From: Sphingobium sp. CECT 9361
GTDB taxonomy: Bacteria; Pseudomonadota; Alphaproteobacteria; Sphingomonadales; Sphingomonadaceae
NCBI RefSeq assembly: GCF_918741285.1
Contig: NZ_CAKKNC010000003.1
Coordinates: 216,001 to 280,000, forward strand
Length of the DNA: 64,000 nucleotides
Direction of reading: 5' to 3'
The translations under genes were made by a program, and so were the position numbers. The stretch's first letter is position 1, and every line of letters begins with the position of its first letter. Positions 18,449-27,855 of the stretch are shown here, in pieces. A model generated the notes under the pieces. It was given only the letters and a program-made list of their open reading frames with translations. It was not told the DNA's origin and searched no databases.

Positions 18449-19122
18449 TTGATGCCATCAGGCGGGCGATGGTGATTGCACCTCATCCGGACGATGAAGT
18501 TCTGGGATGCGGCGGCACTATGGCGCGTCTGGCGTCGCTGGGATGTCACATCGACGTGGCGATCGTGACGCGTGGGATGCCGCCGCGTTTCGATCTTACG
18601 CAGGTCGAGCGCGTACAGGCGGAAGCGCGCGACGCTCATCGCATGTTGGGTGTTGCGCAAACCCATTTCCTCGATTTCCCGGCCGCGTACCTCGATCAAA
18701 TTGCCTGTGCAGATCTGAACGACGCCGTAGCGCAGAGTGTCAAGAACTGTGCGCCGGATACTCTGTTCGTGCCGTTTGCAGGGGATCTGCACTTCGATCA
18801 TCGGCTCGTGTTCGACGCCGCGATGGTGGCTGCCCGGCCGCTGGGGGATCGCTATCCACGGCGGATATTAGCTTATGAAACGGTTTCCGAAACCAATTGG
18901 GCGGCACCCTATGTCGCGCCGTCATTCCAGCCCAACATTTTTATCGACATATCGGATCATCTTGATCGAAAACTTGAAGCGTTTGGCCGTTTCCAAACTC
19001 AGGTCCGTCCATTCCCCAATGAAAGATCGCTGGAAACGCTAAGGGCTCTGGCGATGGTACGGGGAAGCTGTGTCAGTAAAATGGCTGCTGAAGGCTTCGT
19101 ATTAATAAGGGAGGTCGCCTGA
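18445..19122 (+). CDS. PIG-L/LmbE family deacetylase
   Basis: 225 residues with the zinc-binding motif HPDDE at residues 14-18 and the second metal region DLHFDHR. PIG-L enzymes remove acetyl from N-acetylglucosamine-type amino sugars, either lipid- or nucleotide-linked. Here the gene follows a formyltransferase with a 4-base overlap, which suggests that an N-acetyl group is removed and replaced with N-formyl (or another acyl) on the same sugar. The start at 18445 gives MIDAIRRAMVIAPHPDDE, as in the family. Confidence 0.85.
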   Translation: MIDAIRRAMVIAPHPDDEVLGCGGTMARLASLGCHIDVAIVTRGMPPRFDLTQVERVQAEARDAHRMLGVAQTHFLDFPAAYLDQIACADLNDAVAQSVKNCAPDTLFVPFAGDLHFDHRLVFDAAMVAARPLGDRYPRRILAYETVSETNWAAPYVAPSFQPNIFIDISDHLDRKLEAFGRFQTQVRPFPNERSLETLRALAMVRGSCVSKMAAEGFVLIREVA

Positions 19123-19123
19123 C

Positions 19124-20161
19124 ATGAACCCTTTTCCTGCCAACACGGTCGATAATGCACAGGTGGTTATGGCCTCGAAACGACGATCTCCCATCGGTCG
19201 TTCCTTACGTATGATGTTGAGTTCCGCGGGCCGACGCGTGAGCCTGATGAGAAGCTTTCGACAATCAGCCGATTTTTTGGGTGTCGAGCTTACCATGCTT
19301 GCCTGCGATCTGACCCCCGAATGGAGTCCGGCTTGTATCGAGGCCAACAGGGCCTTCGCTGCGCCGCCAGCGGAAAGCAGTGAGTTCATTCCTGCCATGC
19401 TCGACTTGTGCAAGCGCGAGCAGATCGACCTGATCGTTCCGACAATCGACACCGAACTTCTTGCGTATAGCGAAGCGCGGGATCAATTTACGGCTCTCGA
19501 TTGTCATGTCGCCGTCAGCAGTGCGAAAGTTGTAAGGATGGCGCGCGACAAGTTGGCCACTGCCCATTTTCTGGCGGCTGCAGGCATCCACAGCCCTCGT
19601 ACAATTTCGGTCGACGATCTCTTAGCCCAGCGGACGGATTTGCGCTTGCCGCTCTTGGGCAAGCCAAGGCACGGCAGTTCCAGCCGGGGAATAACCATGG
19701 TGCATAGTCATGCCCAGATTTCGGCGCTCGATACCGGCGAGCCGTATATCCTGCAGGAGTTTCTGCCGGGCCGCGAGTTTACCGTAAGCATCTATCTCGA
19801 CCGGGCCGGGCAGATGAGATGTGGAGTGCCGCATGAAAGGTTGCGCGTTCGGTCGGGCGAAGTCGAGAAAGGTGTCACCGTGCGCGATTCTGAGTTGTGC
19901 AGCATCGCGAAAAAGCTCGCCGGTGAGTTGGACGGTGCCCATGGCGCCTTATGCTTTCAAGCGCGGATGGATGCGAACGGCGATCCTTCTGTCTTTGAAA
20001 TCAACGCCCGATTCGGCGGGGGCTATCCGCTAGTCCATCAGGCAGGCGCGCGGTTCAGCCTGTGGATGCTGGAAGAATGTCTGGGTTTGCCCCGAACGAG
20101 CAATGACGACTGGCAGTCGGACGTGCTCATGCTGCGATTTGACGATGCCGTATTCGTGTAA
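19124..20161 (+). CDS. ATP-grasp protein (carbamoyl-phosphate synthase-like)
   Basis: 345 residues. The N-terminal pre-ATP-grasp fold begins at SSAGRRVSLMRSF, and the ATP-grasp core includes KPRHGSSSRGI, the hinge YILQEFLPG and the metal-binding FEINARFGGGYP. Such stand-alone ATP-grasp enzymes join a carboxylate to an amine or thiol through an acyl phosphate. In polysaccharide clusters they often sit beside HAD proteins, and their substrates are mostly unknown. Following a deacetylase that exposes an amine, it could add an amino acid or other acid to that amine; this is inference. GGGAGG lies upstream of the ATG. Confidence 0.78.
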   Translation: MNPFPANTVDNAQVVMASKRRSPIGRSLRMMLSSAGRRVSLMRSFRQSADFLGVELTMLACDLTPEWSPACIEANRAFAAPPAESSEFIPAMLDLCKREQIDLIVPTIDTELLAYSEARDQFTALDCHVAVSSAKVVRMARDKLATAHFLAAAGIHSPRTISVDDLLAQRTDLRLPLLGKPRHGSSSRGITMVHSHAQISALDTGEPYILQEFLPGREFTVSIYLDRAGQMRCGVPHERLRVRSGEVEKGVTVRDSELCSIAKKLAGELDGAHGALCFQARMDANGDPSVFEINARFGGGYPLVHQAGARFSLWMLEECLGLPRTSNDDWQSDVLMLRFDDAVFV

Positions 20162-20841
20162 TGGTGAAGGCGTGGGCAGGTGGTGCGTTTGATCGCGTGA
20201 TCGTATTCGATCTGGACGACACTCTCTATCTGGAACGCGACTATGTTCTGAGCGGACTTAAGGCGGTGGGTGACTGGGCGATTGCCAATCTGGCGCTGCA
20301 CGGTCTTGGCACAGCCATGATAGACCGGTTCGAAGCCGGGTATCGTACGCGCCTGTTTGACGAAGCATTGATCGAACTGGGTTTCCATCCGTCAGAACGG
20401 CTGATCACGCGCATGTTGGCCGTCTATCGTCAGCACAGACCGGACATCCGACTGGCCGATGACGCTGCCGCATTTCTGGCACGCAGGCATCCGCGAACAG
20501 CCTTTGCGGTCATCACGGACGGGTTTCTTGATGCACAAAAGCGCAAGATCCGGGCGTTGAACCTGTACCGACGCGGGATCCATCTTGGCATCTGCACGGA
20601 TCGATGGGGACGGGAAGGATGGAAACCGAATCAAAGAGCGTTTCGCCACATTGAGAGCATCTTTGGCCTATCCGGTATGAAATATACTTATGTAGCCGAT
20701 AACCCGACCAAGGATTTCCATGCACCAATTTCCTTGCAGTGGGACACCGTCAGGATCGCCCGGCCGCAGCGCATGCACATTGCACCGTCTGGAGATTTGA
20801 TAGATGCTGCTAGAGTTATTGAAAAATTTGGAGAATTTTAG
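20161..20841 (+). CDS. HAD family hydrolase
   Basis: 226 residues. All four HAD motifs are visible: FDLDDTLYLERDY (DxDxT), ITDG, the lysine in GREGWKPNQ, and YVADNPTKDF. It should act as a cytoplasmic phosphatase on a small phosphorylated molecule. The ATG overlaps the stop of the ATP-grasp gene by one base, so the two are translationally coupled, and the pairing recurs in capsule and O-antigen clusters in my experience. It ends the seven-gene operon. Confidence 0.82.
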   Translation: MVKAWAGGAFDRVIVFDLDDTLYLERDYVLSGLKAVGDWAIANLALHGLGTAMIDRFEAGYRTRLFDEALIELGFHPSERLITRMLAVYRQHRPDIRLADDAAAFLARRHPRTAFAVITDGFLDAQKRKIRALNLYRRGIHLGICTDRWGREGWKPNQRAFRHIESIFGLSGMKYTYVADNPTKDFHAPISLQWDTVRIARPQRMHIAPSGDLIDAARVIEKFGEF

Positions 20842-21076
20842 CCGCGGAAATTTTTGGGATCAAAAGGTTTACCCCTTATGATCGTCGGTGGCTATTTAAG
20901 AGTAATTGAATTTAATTGATTTTTTCATGGAAGGAATTACTTCTTAGCTCCTCTAAGGGTCGTAGTGCCAGAAGCGAAAGATCTTATTGATCAGTTTCTT
21001 ACAGGGTTTCACGGGCAGAGGTCCGTCAAGCCTGTCGTGCAGCCACGAAGCGCAGCCGCGTCTTTAGGAGGTTCCA
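20842..21076. promoter_or_regulatory. AT-rich intergenic region before the LuxR-type regulator
   Basis: 235 bases, richer in A and T than the neighbours (for example 20900-20950), likely holding the regulator's promoter. The sequence AGGAGG at 21066-21071 is placed five bases before a TTG codon and decides the unusual start of the following gene. No hairpin with a T run was found after the HAD gene. Confidence 0.5.
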
Positions 21077-21838
21077 TTGAGTAACAAAATCAAGATCTCG
21101 ATCATCAACCAAAATGAAATCGAAGGAGAGGGGCTGCGGCGGATTTTAATTGAAAGATCTGTGGAAGATGTCGAAGTTTTCAGAAAGTATTCCGAAATAT
21201 CATTCGACGATATGGAGGGGCCTATGTCCTCCGTCTTCTTGCTCATATGCTCTCCCGTAGACGACATGACGTTGGATATCTGCCGTATGGCTCATGAAGC
21301 GCATCCGGAAGCACGCATAATCATGCTTGCCAACGAGTGTAGCAGTATGATGGTTGCTCGAGCGTTTCGCCTAGGTGTTGCCGGCTATATCAGCAAGGAC
21401 ACGTCCTGCGCCGGCTTGGTGGCCATGATTAAGCTAGTGGAACTTGGCGAGAAAGTCATTCCATCACGGGTGATTTCCGACCTTGCGGCATTGGACACAA
21501 CTTCCCGGCCGATCGAGAATGATGTGCGTATAAGCGACACCAACATGTCTGGAAGAGAAATCGAAATTCTTCGCGGCCTGATCCGTGGCGAACCGAATAA
21601 GCTGATTTCGCGGCGGCTGAATATAACCGAAGCGACGGTCAAGGTGCATGTGAAATCCATTTTGCGCAAATTGCAGGTGGTTAATCGTACGCAGGCTGCA
21701 ATCTGGGCCATGAGCCGCGGCTTGTCGGGCAATAGCGAGACGTCGATGCAGGAGGAGATCGCGCTCCCTTTTCCAGTGCTGACGGGGACGCGACCGCCCT
21801 CGGTGAAGTGCAACGGCACATACATCGCGGCAGCGTGA
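21077..21838 (+). CDS. LuxR/NarL-type transcriptional regulator with degenerate receiver
   Basis: 253 residues with a TTG start supported by AGGAGG five bases upstream; no other start codon lies near. Residues 1-125 fold like a response-regulator receiver (ARAFRLGVAGYISKD, with the conserved Lys at 107). The acidic pair is replaced by N11-Q12, the phosphoacceptor Asp position (four before P60) is Leu56, and the Thr/Ser switch position is Ala85, so phosphorylation looks impossible. Residues 157-215 are a GerE helix-turn-helix (SGREIEIL, ITEATVKVHVKSILRKL). It probably controls the surrounding polysaccharide genes by a phosphorylation-independent mechanism. Confidence 0.85.
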   Translation: MSNKIKISIINQNEIEGEGLRRILIERSVEDVEVFRKYSEISFDDMEGPMSSVFLLICSPVDDMTLDICRMAHEAHPEARIIMLANECSSMMVARAFRLGVAGYISKDTSCAGLVAMIKLVELGEKVIPSRVISDLAALDTTSRPIENDVRISDTNMSGREIEILRGLIRGEPNKLISRRLNITEATVKVHVKSILRKLQVVNRTQAAIWAMSRGLSGNSETSMQEEIALPFPVLTGTRPPSVKCNGTYIAAA

Positions 21839-21978
21839 ACAACGATCCGGATCATGTCTGACGCGCGCTAATAAGATAGGCCGTGGATCGGGCAATCCGA
21901 TATCATCAACGTTCGAAATAACGGCACGTATGCCTTCAGGCCAGGCGGTGAATCTGTCTTGGGATAAGGGGTAATATC

Positions 21979-24261
21979 ATGACGTCTGGAAAAGCCATTA
22001 TGATGCCATCCAGCTTGACCTATGGGGGGCCTGATTTTGGCGGACTCCATGGTACGCAATCGGGGACGAGAGCCGAATATTTCGGTCTGAATGACTTTTT
22101 TCGAATCCTGCGACGCCGTTGGATTTTGATCGTCACCTTCACGCTGGTCGGGATGCTTGCCACAATTCTGGTGCTGGCCAATATTAGGCCGGTCTACAGC
22201 AGTTCGGCAACGGTCGTGGTTCAATTGCCTGAAACCGTTGTTTCTACAACCGATCTGACGCCGAATCAGGAAACAGTGATCGAGACGAAGGTTCAGATTC
22301 TTCAGTCGCGTCGCCTTGCCCGGAGCGTTGCCACCAGTCTCGATCTGGATGACGATCCCGAATTCGCGGATGGTTCACAAAAGCGACGCGCAATCATGAA
22401 GTGGTTTCGCGGTCTGCTGATACAGCCATCGTCCCGTGAGCCTGACCCTGATCTGCGCACCCAGGAAGAGGCGCGGTTGCACAGTGAAGCGGTTGCAGAC
22501 CGTCTGCTGGACAAGGTTGAGATTTCGCGGGTCGGCCGGTCGGGCACGATCAAGATAACTGCGTCGTCTTACGATCCGCAGAAAGCGGCGCTGATCGCGA
22601 ATCGGATGGTGGAAACCTATATTGACGGCGAAATGATCGAGCGGCGGAAATCACGCCAGAATGACATCAAGGAACTGGAGGATCGTATTGCGCAGGTCCG
22701 TTCGCAAATGCGGCAGGTCGATGGTACAGCAGCGGCATACCGGGCGCGCAACGGCATTCTTGCGTCCTCTCCCGAAGCGAGTGGCGCGACGCAGGTCGCC
22801 CAGTCTGCAGGTCTTTTGGCACAGGTGGAGGCCGATCAGGCGTTCGATACGCGCCGCGCCCAGGCGAATAGTCTGACCGCTGTCTCCTCGCCGCTCCTGG
22901 CGGAGTTGCGTCAGCAAGAGAGCTTGGTTGCGCGCCGGTTGAGTGAGTTAGGGGCCATCTATGGCGGCGCTCATCCGGATGTTGTCAAGGCAAGAGCCGA
23001 ACTACTGGCCTTAAGTCCGCGCATTGCCCAAGAAGCGCACCGCGTCCAAGGCGAGATGTCGACGCAGGCAGCCGCAAGCCAAGCCCGCAGCGGTGCCGTT
23101 GACGCGACCATAGCGAACATGCAGTCGCGCGCCCTCGCTTCGGGGGTACAGGCCGTGCCCCTTCGTGCGCTAGAGCGTCAGGGAGATGCCAGCAATGCCC
23201 TTTATCTCTCGCTGGTCGGCGCGCTGAACGCGAAAATTGCGGCATCATCGACGGTGGTTCCGGACCTTTCCATCATTTCACGGGCCTCCTTGCCATCCGT
23301 GCCAAGTTATCCCATCCCGCAGCGCATCCTTGCGGTCGCGCTGCTCGCATTTTTGCTGTTGGGTGTGATCGCTGCGTTCATCATCGACACAATGGATACG
23401 ACCATTCGCACTGCGGCACAGGTCAAGCGCCTTCTTGGCATTCCCACTTTGGCAATGGTCCCGGACATGAGCCGCAACAGCGACTATCGTCCGGTTCAGG
23501 ATATGGTTGAGGCAAAGCCTCGATCTCGCTTTGCGGAGGCCATGCGAAACCTGCTGATCGAACTGGAGGCGCGTCACGGATCCGGTTCTCACGTGGTGGT
23601 CGTGACGTCGCCGCTGGACGGGGAAGGCAAGAGCACTATCGCCACCAGCCTGGCAGCGGCGGCGACCGCCGTCGGACGCCGGGCGGTGGTAGTGGACTTC
23701 GATCTGCGGCGACCGAATATCGCGTCGGAAGAGCGCAAGTCAGTAGGCGTGGTTAGCTATCTTTCCGGAAAAGCAGGCATGGCTGATTTGCCGGTCATTC
23801 AAAATGGCGGCCAATATGCGGTCATCGCCGTGGGTGACATTCCACTCGATCCCGGCTCGCTAATAGCTTCGCCGCGCTTGCCCGAAATGGTCGATGCGCT
23901 GCGTGAGCATTATGACTTCGTTATTCTCAATGCGCCACCCATTCTGCCGGTCAGAGACGCCAAGACATTGACTGAGTATGCCGATTCTACGCTGCTGGTG
24001 TTGCGCTGGGGCTATACCAATCCAGAAGCAGCCCGGGTCGCGATGGAAACATTTGAACGCCCTATCGCGGGTGCCGTCATCAATATGATTGACTATCCCG
24101 CCCATGCCCGTCGGCGTTATGGAGACGTCATTCATCATATGACAAACCTCACGGAATATTATGATGCAGACGATCTGGACCGAGCCTCATGGGCTGACCG
24201 ACTGCGCCGCAAGTGGCGCCGCAGTCGACGTCGCGTGGCGGAAACGCTCCACTTCAACTGA
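21979..24261 (+). CDS. Polysaccharide co-polymerase / BY-kinase (Wzc-type tyrosine autokinase)
   Basis: 760 residues. A Wzz domain starts near residue 35, with membrane segments at about 45-66 and 447-468 and a long periplasmic coiled part between them. The cytoplasmic kinase domain has Walker A DGEGKST near residue 545, Walker A' VVVDFDLRRP and a Walker B-like FVILNAPPI. A modest C-terminal tyrosine set lies around residues 705-735 (YPAHARRRYGD, TEYYDADD). It should control chain length and couple synthesis to export through the OPX protein. It is a single-chain fusion, like E. coli Wzc and unlike the split systems of Firmicutes. Confidence 0.88.
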   Translation: MTSGKAIMMPSSLTYGGPDFGGLHGTQSGTRAEYFGLNDFFRILRRRWILIVTFTLVGMLATILVLANIRPVYSSSATVVVQLPETVVSTTDLTPNQETVIETKVQILQSRRLARSVATSLDLDDDPEFADGSQKRRAIMKWFRGLLIQPSSREPDPDLRTQEEARLHSEAVADRLLDKVEISRVGRSGTIKITASSYDPQKAALIANRMVETYIDGEMIERRKSRQNDIKELEDRIAQVRSQMRQVDGTAAAYRARNGILASSPEASGATQVAQSAGLLAQVEADQAFDTRRAQANSLTAVSSPLLAELRQQESLVARRLSELGAIYGGAHPDVVKARAELLALSPRIAQEAHRVQGEMSTQAAASQARSGAVDATIANMQSRALASGVQAVPLRALERQGDASNALYLSLVGALNAKIAASSTVVPDLSIISRASLPSVPSYPIPQRILAVALLAFLLLGVIAAFIIDTMDTTIRTAAQVKRLLGIPTLAMVPDMSRNSDYRPVQDMVEAKPRSRFAEAMRNLLIELEARHGSGSHVVVVTSPLDGEGKSTIATSLAAAATAVGRRAVVVDFDLRRPNIASEERKSVGVVSYLSGKAGMADLPVIQNGGQYAVIAVGDIPLDPGSLIASPRLPEMVDALREHYDFVILNAPPILPVRDAKTLTEYADSTLLVLRWGYTNPEAARVAMETFERPIAGAVINMIDYPAHARRRYGDVIHHMTNLTEYYDADDLDRASWADRLRRKWRRSRRRVAETLHFN

Positions 24262-24269
24262 ACATTGGC

Positions 24270-24299
24270 GAGGAGGCTGGCACGGTTGTCAGCCTCCTC
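24270..24299. terminator. Bidirectional hairpin between the Wzc-type and Wzx genes
   Basis: A perfect 10-base inverted repeat, GAGGAGGCTG (24270-24279) and CAGCCTCCTC (24290-24299), with a 10-base loop and a short TT after it. It sits exactly between the stop codons of two convergent genes, so it can end transcription from both sides. Confidence 0.65.
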
Positions 24300-25661
24300 T
24301 TAAACGTCAGGCGTCCAGGGGAAGCGCCGGACAGTCCGTCGCAAATGCAGCATTAGCCCTGCCAACCACGCCAGTCCGAAGAGCAGGTGCGCCAGATTGG
24401 CGCCCATTGCTCCAAACTCCAGGATCAGGGGAAAGACAGACGTGTAAAACGCGAGGGAGCAGACCATTACCGTACGCAGTACCGCGCCCTGATCTCCCAG
24501 TGCGAGCAAAGCGGCGCGACTGGCAGCGCCACTGATGGTCAGAGTTACTGCCAGGATCTGAATGGTAAGAAGCGGCACCGCTCCAGCATAGCGCGCGCCT
24601 ACCGCGGCCTCCATCAGCGGCGCCCCTATCAGCCATATGACCAGAAAGCACGCTGTGCCAAACACCGCCAACAGCAGTTCCGTCTGCAAGACTATCTGAA
24701 GGAATGAGCGTTTTTCATGGGAAGCGGCCAGCCGACTGAGGTCCGGATAAACGACCGATTCTACCTGGCTCCCGACTTGTTGCACCACGCGGCTGATCCG
24801 CTTGGCGATATGAAACAGACCTGCGCTGGCGGGATCGGCAAGCCAGCCGACGATGAGCGTATCGACCTGCTGTGCGCTGGACCAGAGCGTCAAGGATATG
24901 TTCGCGCCGAACGCAAATCGCCAAATGCCAGGAAAACGATTACTGATACCTTTGCTGCTGGCTTGCAAAAGCTGCCGAAACCCGGGCGCGGGCAAGAACC
25001 GAACAGCGATGATGAAGTTGGCAAGGGAACCGGTGATCTGAGTTATCGCCCAGATCAGGGTAAGTTCGAACAGCCCGGCACCGGCGACATAGGCGCCTGC
25101 GACGATGACGAAGCGTACCAGCGCGTTCGCGACCTGGATTCTTGCAATTGTGCGATAACGATCCGTCAGTCGGAAAATTGCGGTTGAGACACCGTTGAAG
25201 TTGAACAGCAGCGATACGAGAAACATCAGTGCCAGTTCGACATGCTCGATCGCCACATTCAGAATATAGTGGCTCGCTATTGCCAAGCTGCTTGCCACCG
25301 CCCAGGCCGTGACGCTGCCGCCTATGTCGAGCAGCCAGCCAAATTTGAGCAGCGCGAAATAGGATTTTTCATCGGTCTCCATATCGATGGTTGCTCCGCT
25401 TCGAATGAGCGGTTGCCAGGATTGGAACCCCAACAGGCGTTCGCATGCCTGGCCCAGCGTCAGGATCATCGCGAAAATCCCGTAGGATGTCGGATCGATA
25501 AGCCGCGCGACCAGAGCGATCGATAGTAACGTTATGGCTAATGTGGCCGCAGTCCCTGTCAGAAGATGTGTCACGGCCCTTACGCGCCGATGGCCCATCG
25601 CCTTGCGCAACTTACTGGCGGCAAACATCCGTTTGGATTGTGACCTGCCCGCACTTTCCAT
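24300..25661 (-). CDS. Oligosaccharide flippase (Wzx-type)
   Basis: 453 residues with about 12-14 predicted membrane helices. An N-terminal segment such as ARLIDPTSYGIFAMILTLGQ is typical of polysaccharide biosynthesis proteins of the MOP/MATE superfamily, and WSSAQQVDTLIVGWL lies mid-protein. It should flip the undecaprenyl-diphosphate-linked repeat unit across the inner membrane. It is encoded opposite to most of the locus, divergent from the methyltransferase-like gene. Several membrane-protein families share this profile, but the context makes Wzx the best call. Confidence 0.82.
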   Translation of the reverse strand: MESAGRSQSKRMFAASKLRKAMGHRRVRAVTHLLTGTAATLAITLLSIALVARLIDPTSYGIFAMILTLGQACERLLGFQSWQPLIRSGATIDMETDEKSYFALLKFGWLLDIGGSVTAWAVASSLAIASHYILNVAIEHVELALMFLVSLLFNFNGVSTAIFRLTDRYRTIARIQVANALVRFVIVAGAYVAGAGLFELTLIWAITQITGSLANFIIAVRFLPAPGFRQLLQASSKGISNRFPGIWRFAFGANISLTLWSSAQQVDTLIVGWLADPASAGLFHIAKRISRVVQQVGSQVESVVYPDLSRLAASHEKRSFLQIVLQTELLLAVFGTACFLVIWLIGAPLMEAAVGARYAGAVPLLTIQILAVTLTISGAASRAALLALGDQGAVLRTVMVCSLAFYTSVFPLILEFGAMGANLAHLLFGLAWLAGLMLHLRRTVRRFPWTPDV

Positions 25662-25801
25662 GTCAGATCGCCCCTCGATAGCTTAACTCTGGCAATCCAT
25701 GGCGATTACGGAGCGGGGATGCAGTATTTCACTCGTCGTAATCCGAAATTGCCTGCCAGTGTTCGTGTCTGTCGGGGTAAGAACGGGTGGGAGGACATGC
25801 A

Positions 25802-26674
25802 ATGTCGATTACCGCAAGACGATTCTTCCATGCCGGACATCAAGCGACGTCGATCTCAGTGGAAGACAAGTTCTTCACCGATCTTCGTACGCGGAACGCC
25901 ACGTTCAAGCGGACCGCAAGCGACCGGTTTCGGGATTTGGACGAACTGTGCCTGAAAAGCTTCGCTAACGCAGAGGCCTCGATCGGCGAGGTGCTGGACA
26001 TCGGCATCTCATCGGGGTCGACGACCGTTGCACTGAGCGACAGACTGCGGGCTGCCGGGCATTCCGGACGTGTCGTGGGAACCGACATCGCGATCGAGGG
26101 GCGGCTTGTTAAGGCCTTTCCCGGTGTGCATGTGTTGACGGACGATGCCGGGCATCCACTGCAATATGACCTGATGGGTCGTGTGCTGCGACCCTGGGGA
26201 CGACGCGCCGACTATGCAACTGGCATGGTCATGGTCCGCGCTGCCGCCAACCGGTGGATTGGGGATCGCGTGCAGCGGTCCGTGCAGCGGGGAGAGCGGA
26301 ATGGCAATGCCGTGCGGTTGATCAGCCCGCGAGCAAAAAACCATCCTTATGTCCAAATCGAACGGAACGATATTTTTGTGGATACGCACGGATATCATGA
26401 TCGTTTCGGTTTCATCAGAGCTGCCAATATTCTCAACCGAGGATATTTTGAGGAAGCGGCTCTCAAGCGTGCTATTGCCAACATCGTAACCTATATGACC
26501 GGGCCGGGATCCTATTTGTTGATCGCCCGATCGACCAAAGGTCGGCATGTCGCTACCTTGTTTCAGGTGTCTGCCAATGGCCGCTATATGGATGTCGTTG
26601 ATCGATCCTGCGGGGGATCGGAAGTGGAGTGGCTCGTACTTGAAGCTAAGCTGCCTGAAAAATGGGCGCGATAG
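25802..26674 (+). CDS. Class I SAM-dependent methyltransferase-like protein
   Basis: 290 residues. The SAM-binding motif I is VLDIGISSGSTTVALSDRL (about residues 60-80), then VVGTDI at the end of beta-2. A late FIRAANILNRGYF is like the post-motif of CheR-related methyltransferases. The substrate is unknown; in this locus it may methylate a sugar, a uronic acid or a protein. The ATG at 25802 has GGGAGG seven bases upstream and is preferred over a GTG five codons earlier. The 3' end overlaps the next glycosyltransferase by 13 bases. Confidence 0.65.
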   Translation: MSITARRFFHAGHQATSISVEDKFFTDLRTRNATFKRTASDRFRDLDELCLKSFANAEASIGEVLDIGISSGSTTVALSDRLRAAGHSGRVVGTDIAIEGRLVKAFPGVHVLTDDAGHPLQYDLMGRVLRPWGRRADYATGMVMVRAAANRWIGDRVQRSVQRGERNGNAVRLISPRAKNHPYVQIERNDIFVDTHGYHDRFGFIRAANILNRGYFEEAALKRAIANIVTYMTGPGSYLLIARSTKGRHVATLFQVSANGRYMDVVDRSCGGSEVEWLVLEAKLPEKWAR

Positions 26675-27840
26675 CTCGGCATAAGCCGGTCTCGGTTTGC
26701 TTTCCGTTCGTCGGTGATTTGATAGGCGGCAGCCATTTTTCCGCGCGTGATCTGATCCGGGGCTTGGATCGAAATCGCTTCATACCGCTGGTTCTGGTTC
26801 AGAAATCTGACGGGGCCTTGGCCCAGTTCTTCGCGGAAGCCGGTATTGCGACCGAAGCTGCGCCGGCATCAGCAGAATTGCGGCATGGCGTTCCCATCGG
26901 TCCGTCTCACGTGATTGCTCTGGGCGGACGGGTGTTGGCGCTGGCGCGCTTTTTACGACAGAGAGGCGTGCGTATCGTCCATAGCAATGATGGCCGCACG
27001 CATGCGACCTGGGCTCTGCCCGCGCGCATGGCGGGTGCCAAGCTGCTCTGGCACCATCGTGGCGCGCCAGATGCTGCGGGGTTGCGCTATCTCGCTCCCC
27101 TGCTGGCCAACCGCGTCGTAGCCGTGTCCCGTTTCGCTAGCCCGCGCGCCGGCCTCTATTCCGCTGCGCCGCGCAACGATGTGGTTCACAGTCCATTTGA
27201 TACTTCCATGCGTTACAATCGGTCGGAGGCACGCGACGCAATTTTGGCCGACATAGGTAAGGACGATACGACCTGCCTTGTCGGCTTTTCCGGAGTCTTT
27301 ATCGATCGGAAGCGGCCATTCCTCTTCGTGGATGCCATCGCCGCCTTACGCCGAGAGGCGCCCGACCTCGACGTCCATGGCCTGATGTTTGGCGAAGGAC
27401 TGGACGGAATGGACGAACAGGTCGTTGCTCACGCCGAGCGACAGGGCGTCGGAGACTCTATCCATATTATGGGGTTCCGTACGCCTGGCGCCTTCTGGCT
27501 CGCGGGCTGCGACATATTGATGATACCCGCCGTGGACGAACCCTTCGGACGGACGCTGATCGAGGCGATGTTAGTGGAGACCCCAGTTGTTGCTACGAAG
27601 TCTGGCGGCAATGTCGAGGCCATCCATGATCGCTCGACGGGATTGCTGGTCCCGGCAGAGGATGCCGATGCCTTGGCCAGCGCCTGCGTCACACTGTTGC
27701 GCAACCCATCTACTGCCGCGCTGATCGCGCGCACGGCGCGCATCGAGGCACTCAACAATTTTGGCGTATCGCGCCATGTCCGCGCGATTATGGCCATATA
27801 TGATCGGATGGTTGATAGCGAACACAGCCGAGCAGCCTGA
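26662..27840 (+). CDS. Glycosyltransferase, GT4 type
   Basis: 392 residues. The N-terminal FPFVGDLIGGSHFSARDLI is the acceptor-side glycine motif. The C-terminal domain shows SGVFIDRKRPFLFVDAI and the donor site EPFGRTLIEAMLVETPVVATKSGG. It overlaps the methyltransferase-like gene by 13 bases and should act in the cytoplasm on the growing repeat unit. It converges on the GT39-like gene, with 15 bases between the two stops. Confidence 0.85.
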   Translation: MGAIARHKPVSVCFPFVGDLIGGSHFSARDLIRGLDRNRFIPLVLVQKSDGALAQFFAEAGIATEAAPASAELRHGVPIGPSHVIALGGRVLALARFLRQRGVRIVHSNDGRTHATWALPARMAGAKLLWHHRGAPDAAGLRYLAPLLANRVVAVSRFASPRAGLYSAAPRNDVVHSPFDTSMRYNRSEARDAILADIGKDDTTCLVGFSGVFIDRKRPFLFVDAIAALRREAPDLDVHGLMFGEGLDGMDEQVVAHAERQGVGDSIHIMGFRTPGAFWLAGCDILMIPAVDEPFGRTLIEAMLVETPVVATKSGGNVEAIHDRSTGLLVPAEDADALASACVTLLRNPSTAALIARTARIEALNNFGVSRHVRAIMAIYDRMVDSEHSRAA

Positions 27841-27855
27841 CGGATACGCGACATT

